Origin: Curvibacter soli
GTDB taxonomy: Bacteria > Pseudomonadota > Gammaproteobacteria > Burkholderiales > Burkholderiaceae_C
Reading direction: 5' to 3'
DNA length: 45,273 nt
Assembly: GCF_029211125.1 (NCBI RefSeq)
Contig: NZ_JARGEN010000077.1
Location: 1-45,273 of the forward strand
Numbering within the stretch: position 1 is the first letter of the stretch; the number at the start of each line of letters is the position of its first letter. The translations under genes and the position numbers were made by a program. Below are positions 7,135 to 16,069 of the stretch, one piece after another. The notes beneath the pieces were generated by a model, which saw nothing but the letters and a program-made list of their open reading frames with translations, was not told the DNA's origin and ran no database searches.

Positions 7135-9841
7135 AGCTCCTGCCCCGCGCTCCGGCATTCCCCCGCCAGACAACGCGCACCTGCGTGATGCACGCGACCT
7201 GGCCCGCGAGCAGGGGGTGGACCCCCGCACCGGCCTGCACGATGACGAAGCCGCGCAGCGCGCATTGCAGCACGGCGCCAACGAGCTGCAAGACCACAGC
7301 CGCCGCGGCCCCCTGGCGCTGCTGGCCGACCAGTTCAAGGACTTCATGGTGCTGGTGCTGCTGGGTGCCGCCATCGTCTCTGGCATGGTGGGCGAGCTCA
7401 CCGACACGCTGGTCATCCTCGTCATCGTGGTGCTCAACGCCGTCATCGGCTTTGTGCAGGCCTGGCGCGCCGACCAGGCCATGGCCGCGCTGCGCCAGTT
7501 GGCGGCGGCGCACGCCACGGTGCTGCGTGGCGGCGAGGTGCAGGTGGTGCCCGCCAGCGTGCTGGTGCCAGGCGACATCGTGCTGCTGGAGGCGGGCAAC
7601 CAGATACCGGCCGACCTGCGCCTGATCGAAATCGCGCAACTGCAGGTGGATGAATCGGCCCTCACGGGCGAGTCGGTCACGGTGGCCAAGCAGACAGACG
7701 CCCTGACCGGTGATGCCCCCCTTGCACTGGGCGACCGCGTCAACATGGCCTTCAAGGGCACCACGGTCACCCACGGGCGCGCACGCGGCCTGGTGGTGGC
7801 CACCGGCATGCACACCGAGCTGGGCAAGGTGGCCGCCTTGCTGGACACCGACGACCGCAGCACGCCGCTGCAGCGGCGCCTGGCGGCCTTTGGCAAACGG
7901 CTGGCGCTGGCCGTGCTGGGCATTTGCGCCATCGTGTTTGTGGTGGGCGTGCTGCGCGGCGAGGCCCCGCTGCTGATGGCGCTCACCGCCATCAGCCTGG
8001 CCGTGGCCGCCATCCCCGAGGCGCTGCCCGCCGTGGTCACCGTGCTGCTGGCGCTGGGCGCGCGGCGCATGGTCGCCATCAATGCACTGGTGCGGCGCCT
8101 GCCGTCGGTAGAGACGCTGGGCTCGGTCACCACCATCTGCACCGACAAGACCGGCACCCTGACGCAAAACCGCATGCACGCCGAACTGCTGCTGGCCCAG
8201 GGCCAGCGCTGGACACCCGGCGACCCGCTGCCCAGCGCCGTCCATGCCGAAACGCTGCGCGCCGCCGCCTTGTGCAACGACGCCAGCCACCAGGGCGCCC
8301 ATGACGAGGATGACGGCCATACCCACGTACCCGCCACCTGGCTGGGCGACCCCACCGAGACCGCCCTGGTGCTGGCCGCCCATGCCGGCGGCTTCGAAAA
8401 AACCGAGCTCGACGCCGCACAGCCGCGCGTGCAAGAGCAGCCCTTCGATTCCGGCCGCAAGCGCATGACCACCTTCCACAAGGAAGGTGCCGGCTTCGTG
8501 GCCTACACCAAGGGCGCCCCCGAATCGGTGCTGCCCCGCTGCACCGCGCAGTGGACGCCCGATGGCAGCGCCCCCCTGGACAGCGCCAGCGTGCTGGCCA
8601 GCGCCGACGCGCTGGCCGCACAAGGCCTGCGCGTGCTGGCCCTGGCCCGGCGCAACCACCCGCGCCTGCCCGACACCAACGCCATCGACGCCGTCGAGAG
8701 CCAGCTCGAACTGCTGGGCCTGATCGCCCTCATCGACCCGCCCCGCCCCGAGGCCAAGGCTGCCGTGCGCGACTGCATCACCGCCGGCATCACCCCCGTG
8801 ATGATCACCGGCGACCACCCTGCCACTGCGCGCGCCATTGCCCGCCGGCTGGGCATCGTCGGCAGCAGCGATGCCCCGGTGCTCACCGGCGTCGAACTGG
8901 CCGAACTCGACACCGCCACCCTGGCCCAGCGGGTCGAGCAGGTGCGCATTTACGCGCGCGTCGATCCGGCGCAAAAAATCCGCATCGTCGAGGCGCTGCA
9001 GGCGCGGGGCCATTTTGTGGCCATGACCGGCGACGGCGTGAACGACGCCCCGGCCCTCAAGCGCGCCGACATTGGCGTGGCCATGGGCAAAAACGGCACC
9101 GACGTGGCGCGCGAGGCCAGCAGCCTGGTGCTGCTGGACGACAACTTCGCCACCATCGTTGCCGCCGTCAAAGAAGGGCGGCGCATCTACGACAACATCC
9201 GCAAGTTCGTGCGCTACGCCATGACCGGCAACTCGGGCGAGATCTGGACCATCTTCCTGGCGCCGCTGCTGACGCTGCCCATTCCGCTCTTGCCCATCCA
9301 CATCCTGTGGGTCAACCTGGTGACCGACGGCCTGCCCGGCCTGGCGCTGGCGGCCGAACCCGCCGAGCGCGGCATCATGCAACGCCCGCCGCGCCCGCCC
9401 ACCGAGAGCCTGTTTGCCGGCGGCATGTGGCAGAGCATTCTGGGCATCGGCCTGCTGATTGGCGGCCTGTGCCTGGCCGTGCAGGCCTGGGCGATCGCCA
9501 CCGGCCATGCCCACTGGCAGACCATGGTGTTCACGGTGCTCACCCTGTCACAAATGACCCTTGTCATGGCCATCCGCTCCGAAACCGAGCCACTGTGGCG
9601 CCTGGGCCTGGCCAGCAACCGGCCCCTGCTGGGCGCCGTGCTGCTGACGTTTGCACTGCAGATGGCCACCATCTACCTGCCCTGGCTCAACCCCATCTTC
9701 AAAACCGAGCCGCTGAGCGCGGCCGAGCTGGGCATCTGCCTGGCGGCTGCGATGGTGGTGTACGTGGTGGTGGAGCTGGAAAAAGCCTGGCGCCGCAACC
9801 GCCGGCCCGCCGCCATGGCCCCGGACGAGCCGCCCGCATGA
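7124..9841 (+). CDS. P-type ATPase, type II (probable Ca2+ exporter)
   Basis: A 905-residue cation-transporting ATPase. In order: the N-terminal cation ATPase domain (about 20-90), the actuator domain with LTGESV (about 180), a TM4 PEALPAV motif at residues 298-304 (SERCA-type pumps have PEGLP here), the phosphorylated Asp341 in DKTGTLTQN, MITGDHPATA in the P domain, GDGVNDAP with Asp637 and Asp641, and a C-terminal membrane domain of six helices. This places it in type II (SERCA/PMCA-like), and Ca2+ is the most likely substrate; Mn2+ is an alternative. It overlaps the CaCA antiporter gene by 11 bp, pairing an ATP-driven with a gradient-driven exporter. Confidence 0.9.
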   Translation: MVPEAPAPRSGIPPPDNAHLRDARDLAREQGVDPRTGLHDDEAAQRALQHGANELQDHSRRGPLALLADQFKDFMVLVLLGAAIVSGMVGELTDTLVILVIVVLNAVIGFVQAWRADQAMAALRQLAAAHATVLRGGEVQVVPASVLVPGDIVLLEAGNQIPADLRLIEIAQLQVDESALTGESVTVAKQTDALTGDAPLALGDRVNMAFKGTTVTHGRARGLVVATGMHTELGKVAALLDTDDRSTPLQRRLAAFGKRLALAVLGICAIVFVVGVLRGEAPLLMALTAISLAVAAIPEALPAVVTVLLALGARRMVAINALVRRLPSVETLGSVTTICTDKTGTLTQNRMHAELLLAQGQRWTPGDPLPSAVHAETLRAAALCNDASHQGAHDEDDGHTHVPATWLGDPTETALVLAAHAGGFEKTELDAAQPRVQEQPFDSGRKRMTTFHKEGAGFVAYTKGAPESVLPRCTAQWTPDGSAPLDSASVLASADALAAQGLRVLALARRNHPRLPDTNAIDAVESQLELLGLIALIDPPRPEAKAAVRDCITAGITPVMITGDHPATARAIARRLGIVGSSDAPVLTGVELAELDTATLAQRVEQVRIYARVDPAQKIRIVEALQARGHFVAMTGDGVNDAPALKRADIGVAMGKNGTDVAREASSLVLLDDNFATIVAAVKEGRRIYDNIRKFVRYAMTGNSGEIWTIFLAPLLTLPIPLLPIHILWVNLVTDGLPGLALAAEPAERGIMQRPPRPPTESLFAGGMWQSILGIGLLIGGLCLAVQAWAIATGHAHWQTMVFTVLTLSQMTLVMAIRSETEPLWRLGLASNRPLLGAVLLTFALQMATIYLPWLNPIFKTEPLSAAELGICLAAAMVVYVVVELEKAWRRNRRPAAMAPDEPPA

Positions 9842-9886
9842 GCCGATAGGTCGTCGCTCATCAAAGACTTTCATCCCCGCCATTGC

Positions 9887-12800
9887 ATGACCTCTACCGC
9901 CACCGCAGCCATCGACGCCACTGCCACCCAGGCCTTCATCCAGCGCTGGCAGCACAACACCGCCAGCGAACTGGCCACCGCGCAAAGCTTTGTGATGGAC
10001 CTGTGCGAACTGCTGGGGGTAGCCAAGCCCCACCCCACGCCCGGGCAGGACTACATGTTCGAGCGCCCCGTCACCTTTGCGCATGGCGACGGCAGCACCA
10101 GCAGCGGCCGCATCGACTGCTACCGGCGCGGCCATTTTGTGCTGGAGGCCAAAAAGCTCAAGGCCGCCGGCCATACCAAGGGCTTTGACGACGGCCTGCT
10201 GCGCGCCCGCAGCCAGGGCGAGGCCTACGCCCGCGCCCTGCCCGCGCACGAGGGCCGCCCGCCCTTTGTGCTGGTGGTGGACGTGGGCACCGTCATCGAG
10301 GTGTATGCCGAGTTCAGCAAAACCGGCGGCACCTACACCCCCTATCCCGACCCGCGCAGCCACCGCCTGCAATTGGCCGACCTGGCCCGGCCCGAGGTGC
10401 AAGACCGCCTGCGCCGCATCTGGACCGACCCCGACAGCCTCAACCCCGCGCGCATCAGCGCCCAGGTCACCCGCGACGTGGCCGCCCTGCTGGCCCAGTT
10501 GGCCAAGTCGCTGGAGGGCAATGGCGCAAACTTCAAGCCAAATCAGCCTCTAGCGCTTATCCAGCAAGCGCCAATAGCTCCTGAAACCGTAGCAGCCTAC
10601 CTCACCCGCTGCCTGTTCAGCATGTTTGCCGAAGACGTGGAACTGCTGCCCAAAGGCGCCTTTCTGGGCCTGCTGCAAACCCACCGCGACGACCCCGCCA
10701 CGCTGCAGCAAATGCTGCGCATTTTGTGGGCCGACATGGACCGGGGCGGCTTTAGCGCCGCGCTGGCCAAGCCCGTGCTGCATTTCAACGGCAAGCTCTT
10801 CAAAGGCGCGGGGCAAGACGGCTACAGCCTGCTGCTCACCCCCGCGCAGGTGGATTTGCTCATAGCCGCCGCCCAATCCAACTGGCGCGAGGTCGAGCCC
10901 GCCATCTTCGGCACCCTGCTCGAACGCGCCCTCGACCCCGCCGAGCGCCACGCCCTGGGCGCGCACTACACGCCCCGCGCCTATGTGGAGCGCCTGGTGC
11001 TGCCCACCGTCATCGAGCCCCTGCGCGCAGCCTGGTCCGACGCCCAGGCCGCCGCCCTGGTGCTGGCCCACGAAGCCAACATGCTGCAAGGCAAGGCGAT
11101 GGAAGCCAAGCTGGCCGAGGCCCGCGCCGAGGTCAAAAAATTCCACCACCAGCTGTGCACCACCCGCGTGCTCGACCCCGCCTGTGGCAGTGCCAACTTC
11201 TTGTATGTGACGCTGGAACATCTCAAGCGCCTGGAGGGCGAAATCGTCAACCAGCTCGAAGCCCTGGGCCACACGCAAGACCAGCTCGGCTTTGAAGGCG
11301 AAACCGTCACGCTGCAGCAACTGCGCGGCATCGAACTGAACGAACGCGCCGCCGCCATGGCCGAGCTGGTGCTGTGGATTGGCTACCTGCAATGGCATAT
11401 CCGCACCCGCGGCAACGCCGCCGTGGCCGAACCCGTGGTGCACAACTACGGCAACATCGAATGCCGCGACGCCGTGCTGGCCTGGGACGCGCAAGAGCTC
11501 GCCTACAACGCCGCCGGCCAGCTGCTCAGCCGCTGGGACGGCCGCACATTCAAAACCCACCCCGTAACGGGCGAGCAAGTGCCCGACGAAGCCGCCCAGG
11601 TGCCGCAATGGCGCTACCTGGGCGCCCGCAAGGCGCAATGGCCGCAGGCGGATTTCATTGTGGGGAACCCGCCGTTCATAGGAAACAAGCGGATGCGCGA
11701 TGCGCTCGGTGACGGCTATGTGCAAGCCCTGCGCGGCGCCTGGCCCGAGATTCCTGAAAGCGCCGACTTTGTGATGTTCTGGTGGCACCACGCTGCCGCC
11801 CAGGTGGCTGCAGGCCACACCCGGCGCATGGGGTTGATAACCACCAACAGCCTGACGATGGTTTTCAACCGGCGCGTGGTGCAGGCGGCGTTGGACAAAG
11901 GAACGCACCTCCACATGGCGATTGCCGACCACCCGTGGGTCGATAGCGCCAATGGTGCTGCGGTGCGCATTGCCATGACAGTTTTGGCGTCGAGCACGGG
12001 CGAAGGCTCGGTGCTGACTGTGGAACAGGAAATACCCGGCGAGCATGGTGAAGTCGCAGTAACGCTAACGAAAAAGCCCGGCCTGGTGCACGCAGACTTG
12101 ACTGTGGGAGCGAATGTGGCGGCAGCCACGCCATTGCGGGCCAATGCACAGATTGGTAACCGCGGGGTTATTCCGCACGGCGCGGGTTTTATCGTTTCAA
12201 AGGAAGAAGCTGCCAAATTGGGCAACCCTCCAATCATTCGCGCATATCGAAATGGGCGCGATCTCACCGAGACACCGCGTGGCGCATTTGTCATCGACGC
12301 TCATGGCCTCAGCGCAGAAGAATTACGCGACAAATACCCGGCTATCTACCAATGGCTGCTGGAGCGAGTCAAACCCGACCGCGAACAAAACAACAGAGCG
12401 AGAGTTCGTGACCTGTGGTGGCTTTTTGCAGAAGCCCGAGTTGTGATGCGCGCTTCCCTGTCCGGCCTCAAACGCTACATCGTCACTGGCCAAGTTGCCA
12501 AACACCGCGTCTTCCAATTCCTGGACGCAAGCATCCTCCCCGATGACAAGCTGATTGCCATCGCACTCGACGACGCTTTCTCCCTGGGCGTCCTCTCCAG
12601 CCAATTGCATGTCTGCTGGGCATTGGCGCTCGGTGGCCGGTTGGGCGTTGGCAATGACCCCGTCTACAGCAAATCCACCTGCTTCGACACCTTCCCCTTC
12701 CCCGACGAAGACACCGGCCTGACCCCGCCCCTGCGCGAGCGCATCGCCCATCTCGCCGAGCAGATCGACGCCCACCGCAAGCGCGTGCTCGCGCCCGAGG

Positions 12801-13411
12801 CAGGCAACGCGGGCCTCACGCTGACCGGCATCTACAACGTGCTGACGGCATTGCGCGAGGGCCGCGCGCTCACGCCCAAAGAGAAAACCATCCACACCCA
12901 GGGCCTGGTGGGCGTGCTGCGCGAGCTGCACGACGAGCTGGACGCCGCAGTGCTGGCGGCCTATGGCTTGCCCGCCAACGCCAGCACCGACGGCATCCTG
13001 GCCCACCTGGTGCAGCTCAACACCCAGCGCGCCGCCGAAGAAGCCCAGGGCCGCGTGCGCTGGCTGCGGCCCGCGTTTCAAAATCCGCAAAATTCACTGC
13101 AAAAACAGGAGCTGCTACCGCAGGAAGAACGGGCGCCAGAGGCCGATTTTGATAGTGAAAAATCGCTATCAAAACAAGAGCAAACCACCCCCCCGCAACA
13201 CCCCTGGCCTGCCACCCTGCCCGAACAAGTGCGCGCCGTGGCCGCCGTGCTGGCCCACACCCCCGCGCCCCTCACCCTGGCCGCCATCGAGCTGCGCTTC
13301 AAAGGCCGCGGCCCCTGGAAGAAAAGCCTGCCCACCCTGCTGCAAACGCTGGAGGCCCTGGGCCGCGCGCAGGCGGTGGCGACCGGTGGCGAATTGGCGT
13401 GGCGGGGGTGA
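9887..13411 (+). CDS. MmeI-type single-chain restriction-modification enzyme (Type IIL)
   Basis: A 1174-residue fusion of nuclease, methyltransferase and specificity domains. Near the N-terminus, RIDCYRRGHFVLEAKK gives Asp77-X9-Glu87-X-Lys89, the D-X9-EXK spacing of MmeI. A helical spacer follows. The adenine-methyltransferase domain has motif I VLDPACGSANFLY (Val428 on) and motif IV NPPF at Asn594. The region after it, about residues 625-920, should be the target recognition domain; its DNA is visibly less GC-rich than both flanks. MmeI itself is about 920 residues; this protein has a further C-terminal part of about 250. Such enzymes methylate one strand of their site and cut about 20 bp away. 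Two copies of the hairpin repeat lie inside the gene in frame. No separate methyltransferase is needed. Confidence 0.85.
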   Translation: MTSTATAAIDATATQAFIQRWQHNTASELATAQSFVMDLCELLGVAKPHPTPGQDYMFERPVTFAHGDGSTSSGRIDCYRRGHFVLEAKKLKAAGHTKGFDDGLLRARSQGEAYARALPAHEGRPPFVLVVDVGTVIEVYAEFSKTGGTYTPYPDPRSHRLQLADLARPEVQDRLRRIWTDPDSLNPARISAQVTRDVAALLAQLAKSLEGNGANFKPNQPLALIQQAPIAPETVAAYLTRCLFSMFAEDVELLPKGAFLGLLQTHRDDPATLQQMLRILWADMDRGGFSAALAKPVLHFNGKLFKGAGQDGYSLLLTPAQVDLLIAAAQSNWREVEPAIFGTLLERALDPAERHALGAHYTPRAYVERLVLPTVIEPLRAAWSDAQAAALVLAHEANMLQGKAMEAKLAEARAEVKKFHHQLCTTRVLDPACGSANFLYVTLEHLKRLEGEIVNQLEALGHTQDQLGFEGETVTLQQLRGIELNERAAAMAELVLWIGYLQWHIRTRGNAAVAEPVVHNYGNIECRDAVLAWDAQELAYNAAGQLLSRWDGRTFKTHPVTGEQVPDEAAQVPQWRYLGARKAQWPQADFIVGNPPFIGNKRMRDALGDGYVQALRGAWPEIPESADFVMFWWHHAAAQVAAGHTRRMGLITTNSLTMVFNRRVVQAALDKGTHLHMAIADHPWVDSANGAAVRIAMTVLASSTGEGSVLTVEQEIPGEHGEVAVTLTKKPGLVHADLTVGANVAAATPLRANAQIGNRGVIPHGAGFIVSKEEAAKLGNPPIIRAYRNGRDLTETPRGAFVIDAHGLSAEELRDKYPAIYQWLLERVKPDREQNNRARVRDLWWLFAEARVVMRASLSGLKRYIVTGQVAKHRVFQFLDASILPDDKLIAIALDDAFSLGVLSSQLHVCWALALGGRLGVGNDPVYSKSTCFDTFPFPDEDTGLTPPLRERIAHLAEQIDAHRKRVLAPEAGNAGLTLTGIYNVLTALREGRALTPKEKTIHTQGLVGVLRELHDELDAAVLAAYGLPANASTDGILAHLVQLNTQRAAEEAQGRVRWLRPAFQNPQNSLQKQELLPQEERAPEADFDSEKSLSKQEQTTPPQHPWPATLPEQVRAVAAVLAHTPAPLTLAAIELRFKGRGPWKKSLPTLLQTLEALGRAQAVATGGELAWRG
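10534..10594 (-). repeat. Interspersed hairpin repeat, copy 2, inside coding sequence
   Basis: On the minus strand it follows the family pattern: GCTAC...AGCTATTGGCGCTTG...AAGCGCTAGAGGCTG...GGCTTG. It stays in frame in the restriction-modification gene, encoding the segment KPNQPLALIQQAPIAPETVA at about residues 218-237, in the linker after the nuclease domain. Confidence 0.7.
13095..13155 (+). repeat. Interspersed hairpin repeat, copy 3, inside coding sequence
   Basis: The pattern AGGAGCTGCTACCGC...GGGCGCCAGAGGCCGATTTTGATAG fits the family. It encodes a glutamate- and glutamine-rich stretch (QELLPQEERAPEADF) near the C-terminus of the restriction-modification enzyme, in an apparent linker before the last helical part. 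Confidence 0.65.
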
Positions 13412-13460
13412 TGCGCCGGGGGTGCGCCGGGGGGTGTCTTCTGAGAAAAACATCGAGCAC

Positions 13461-13478
13461 TTCTTCATTTTTGAAGAA
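13461..13478. other. Short AT-rich inverted repeat between the MmeI-type and Fic genes
   Basis: TTCTTC-ATTTTT-GAAGAA forms a 6-bp hairpin in the only AT-rich patch of the 114-bp gap. It could be a weak terminator or an operator for the Fic gene. No T-run follows directly. Confidence 0.3.
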
Positions 13479-13525
13479 AATTCCCGGACACTGAGGTTTT
13501 TTCTGCCCCGCACCGCCCCACTGAC

Positions 13526-15040
13526 ATGAGCACCGCTGTCGGCTACGCCTGGATTCAGGACGCGCTCCAGGCCCCGGACTTTCTGGGTGCCCACAAGGCG
13601 CGGCTGGCGGCTGTGCAAAGCCTGCAGCGGCTGGCCGAAGGGGCGCTGCTGGTGCCTGCCAAGCTGGCGCCCGGCGCACGCTGGCTGGACCACGCGCTCT
13701 TTGCCATCAAGCACGAAGGGGTGCGGCTGGACTACCTGACGGCGGCCCTGCGCCAGGTCGGCCAGGAGGAGATGGCGGCGGAATTCCTGCGCACGCCCAA
13801 CGGTGCCTATGTGCGCAAGCTGTGCCTGCTGTGGGAGGCCGCCCACCAGCGCCCGCTGCCGGCGGTGGAGCGGCAGCCCGTGGCGGCAGCGTATGTGCCC
13901 ATGTTCGACCCGGCGGCCTACCTGACCGGGGCATCGCGGCGCAATGCGCGTTGGCGGGTGGACTTCAACGGGCTGGGCGATCTGCCGTTTTGCCCGGTGG
14001 TGCGCAAGACCGATGCGGTGTTGCAGGGCTTGCAGCACGATGTGCTGGCCCATGCCAAGTTGTTTGCCGCATCCATCGGCGCGCAGATGCTGGAGCGTGC
14101 CCTGTCGTGGGCGTATCTGAGCGAGACCGAGGGCTCGTTTGCCATCGAGGGCGAAACGCCCAGCGAGGACAAGGCCCGCCGGTTTGCCGCGCTGCTCAGG
14201 CGGGCGCACGACCCGCGCCCCCTGAGCGAGGACTATCTGATCGAGCTGCAGAACGCCACCGTCAGCAACCCGTTCGACAAGGCGGCGCAGTTCCGTACCG
14301 AGCAAAACCACCTGCAGGGCAACGCCCTGGGCGCGGCGGGCGTGACCTATGTGCCGCCCGCGCCCGAGCTGTGCGCCGAGCTGATGGAGCAGTTGATGGC
14401 GCTGTCTAACCAGCGCCCCGCTGGGCTGGACCCGCTGGCGCATGCTGGGGTGGTGTCGTTCGCGTTTGTCTTTCTGCACCCGTTCATGGATGGCAACGGG
14501 CGCCTGTCGCGCTTTCTGATTCACCACTGCCTGGGACAGTCGGGCGGTCTGCCTGCGGGTTTTCTGCTGCCCGTGTCGGTGGCGATGAAAAAGCACGAAG
14601 ATCAATACTGGCAGGCGCTGACGGCGTTCAGCCGGCCCGCCCGGGAGCTGTGCCAGGTGCTCTGGTCGGGCGATGACCAGTACAGCTACACATGGCAGCC
14701 CGGCGAAGACCTGTGGTTGCGCTACATGGATGTCACCGAGGGCGTGGCCTTCACGCTGGCGATGGCCCAGGCTTCGCTGGAGATCCACCTGCGCCAAGAG
14801 GTGGAGTTTCTGGGGCTGTTTGACGACGTGGCCCGGCACATCAATGACCGCTACGACCTGCGCGGCACGGACCTGGGCACGCTGATCGTCGCCACCTACC
14901 AGAACGGCGGCAAGCTCTCAAGCAACCGGCGCAAGCGCTTTGCCGACCGCGTGCAAGCGCATGTGCTCGACGCCATTGAAGCGGCGGTGGCCCGGCGCAT
15001 GCAGGGCCAGCCGCTGCCCGGCACAGCAGACGAAGACTGA
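13526..15040 (+). CDS. Fic domain protein (class II, self-inhibited AMPylase-like)
   Basis: A 504-residue protein. The Fic core motif HPFMDGNGRLSR begins at His318 and has all catalytic and ATP-binding residues (His, Phe, Asp/Asn-Gly-Arg). Upstream, SFAIEG at residues 204-209 matches the (S/T)xxxE(G/N) inhibitory helix, so Glu208 should block the ATP site as in class II Fic enzymes. The N-terminal 150 residues and the C-terminal region (about 400-504, with a winged-helix look) are unassigned. Such proteins transfer AMP to target proteins. The target here is unknown. The gene directly follows the restriction-modification gene on the same strand, a pairing that suggests a defence or toxin role. 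Confidence 0.85.
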   Translation: MSTAVGYAWIQDALQAPDFLGAHKARLAAVQSLQRLAEGALLVPAKLAPGARWLDHALFAIKHEGVRLDYLTAALRQVGQEEMAAEFLRTPNGAYVRKLCLLWEAAHQRPLPAVERQPVAAAYVPMFDPAAYLTGASRRNARWRVDFNGLGDLPFCPVVRKTDAVLQGLQHDVLAHAKLFAASIGAQMLERALSWAYLSETEGSFAIEGETPSEDKARRFAALLRRAHDPRPLSEDYLIELQNATVSNPFDKAAQFRTEQNHLQGNALGAAGVTYVPPAPELCAELMEQLMALSNQRPAGLDPLAHAGVVSFAFVFLHPFMDGNGRLSRFLIHHCLGQSGGLPAGFLLPVSVAMKKHEDQYWQALTAFSRPARELCQVLWSGDDQYSYTWQPGEDLWLRYMDVTEGVAFTLAMAQASLEIHLRQEVEFLGLFDDVARHINDRYDLRGTDLGTLIVATYQNGGKLSSNRRKRFADRVQAHVLDAIEAAVARRMQGQPLPGTADED

Positions 15041-15074
15041 AAAAAACCTCGATGGAGCATCATGTTCATGATTC

Positions 15075-15093
15075 AACCTAAATCCGGCAGTTG
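15075..15093. repeat. Degenerate repeat A end
   Basis: AACCTAAATCCGGCAGTTG differs from the repeat A terminus AACCTAGAAACGGCAGTTG at three positions and abuts the full copy that starts at 15094. It may be the scar of an earlier, nested insertion. Confidence 0.55.
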
Positions 15094-15331
15094 AACCTAG
15101 AAACGGCAGTTGACCGCTTTGTATCCCTTGACAAGCCGCATGAAATCAAGCGTTGACGGCTTCGATGGCGTTCACCTCATGGGTGAGAGCGCTATGCACC
15201 TGCCAGCACCGCGCTCGGGGCGCCATGCGGCGTTGCCCCTCCTTGCGGGCAGTAGCCCGCCGCGTCGTCGCGCCTTGCCTGGCACCCCGATCACGGCACC
15301 GGCAGGCGCATCCAACTGCCGTTTCTAGGTT
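15094..15331. mobile_element. Repeat A, full-length copy 2 (MITE-like)
   Basis: A 238-bp copy with perfect 19-bp terminal inverted repeats (AACCTAGAAACGGCAGTTG and its complement), in the opposite orientation to the copy at 3241-3479. The interior is highly similar to that copy. The ends share an A in place of G (CCTAG) not seen in the other copies, so both ends changed together. Confidence 0.85.
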
Positions 15332-15493
15332 GAATCCCCAAAATTCGAGCAACTGCCTGTCACGCATTGAGTTTCCATGCTTTCCAGACTCACCCATCTG
15401 GAACTGCTCTGCAGTCACGCGAAGTCTTTGGAAACCCGCATGGGTATTGGGTTTCTTCAGTTTTTCGGTTGGTTCAACTGCCGTTTCCAGGTT
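15332..15493 (-). mobile_element. Unassigned segment with a further repeat A end
   Basis: A repeat A end (15475-15493) closes a 143-bp stretch of lower GC content that does not match repeat A. On the minus strand it is open and starts from the repeat end, with segments such as KKPNTHAGFQRLRVTAEQFQ and HGNSMRDRQLLEFWG. This looks coding but is not a family I recognise. It might be a remnant of the autonomous element's gene or of a passenger. Confidence 0.35.
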
Positions 15494-15494
15494 C

Positions 15495-15701
15495 ATCGGT
15501 CACGTTCGTCCGGAATACCCAGCCTACATCGCCATCATTGACGCGAAGCGCCTCGACTACTACCACCAGCTAGAGCGCGAGCGCATCCACCTGCTGCTGA
15601 TCGACGAAGCATCCAAGGGCCTGGATGACGTGACGGCAGGACGCACCCAAGATGCGCGCGCAGCACTGACAGCCATCAAAAAACGACGCGCAGCCGCTTG
15701 A
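15495..15701 (+). pseudogene. Possible Phd/YefM-like antitoxin, C-terminal fragment
   Basis: An open frame of 68 codons after the repeat A end, with AYIAIIDAKRLDYYHQ followed by a charged helix and the tail ARAALTAIKKRRAAA. A beta-strand, a helix and an acidic-to-basic tail resemble the second half of Phd/YefM antitoxins, but the match is weak and from general pattern only. The N-terminal DNA-binding part is missing, cut at the repeat end (15493). No toxin gene follows: 15702-15867 holds nothing I can identify. Confidence 0.3.
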
Positions 15702-15867
15702 GTACCGTTGGCAACCGTGAACCAGGCGTGTGGCCGCCATCGTCTGACTCGCCCTGACCAAGAAGCCTCGCTCAAGGCAGCTCAATCTGGGTCAGAGTCC
15801 AGCCCTGAACGAGGCAATACGTCGGTGACTGATCCGTAGAACCAGACGTATAACGCAAGGGCAGAAA

Positions 15868-15901
15868 ATTAAAAAAGCCTAAGTGGATCAACCACTTAGG
15901 C
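15868..15901 (-). terminator. Rho-independent terminator of tRNA-Ser
   Basis: On the minus strand a 10-bp perfect stem GCCTAAGTGG / CCACTTAGGC with a 5-nt loop is followed by TTTTTTAATTTTC. It lies 8 bp after the encoded CCA of the tRNA. Confidence 0.9.
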
Positions 15902-15908
15902 CATGTTC

Positions 15909-15999
15909 TGGCGGAGCAGGCGGGATTCGAACCCGCGGTGGGCTATTAACCCACACACGCTTTCCAGGCGTGCGACTTAAACCACTCATCCACCGCTCC
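15909..15999 (-). tRNA. tRNA-Ser (anticodon GGA)
   Basis: A 91-nt class II tRNA including an encoded CCA. The acceptor stem is GGAGCGG / CTGCTCC with discriminator G, the anticodon stem-loop is CACGC-CTGGAAA-GCGTG, a long variable arm (TGTGGGTTAATAGCCCACC) follows, and the T arm is GCGGGTTCGAATCCCGC. Anticodon GGA reads UCC and UCU. Confidence 0.97.
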
Positions 16000-16009
16000 G
16001 AAGCTCTCG

Positions 16010-16015
16010 ATTCTA
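16010..16015 (-). promoter_or_regulatory. Probable -10 element of tRNA-Ser promoter
   Basis: TAGAAT on the minus strand lies 10 bp before the mature tRNA 5' end, with no clear -35 hexamer at the usual distance. The 70-bp gap between the paraslipin stop and the tRNA holds nothing else. Confidence 0.4.
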
Positions 16016-16069
16016 GCAGGCAGGGCACGGCGGCGAAGTGCCCCTGTGCCGCGCAAATCTGTGAGCCGC

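Noticed and set aside
7100-9514. Long open frame opposite the P-type ATPase
   Set aside because: Gly/Gln/His-rich shadow of a gene with all P-type motifs.
15153-15701. A single plus-strand protein running from repeat A into the antitoxin-like fragment
   Set aside because: The first part is a translation of the repeat and occurs in other copies as a chance frame; only the end after 15493 looks coding.
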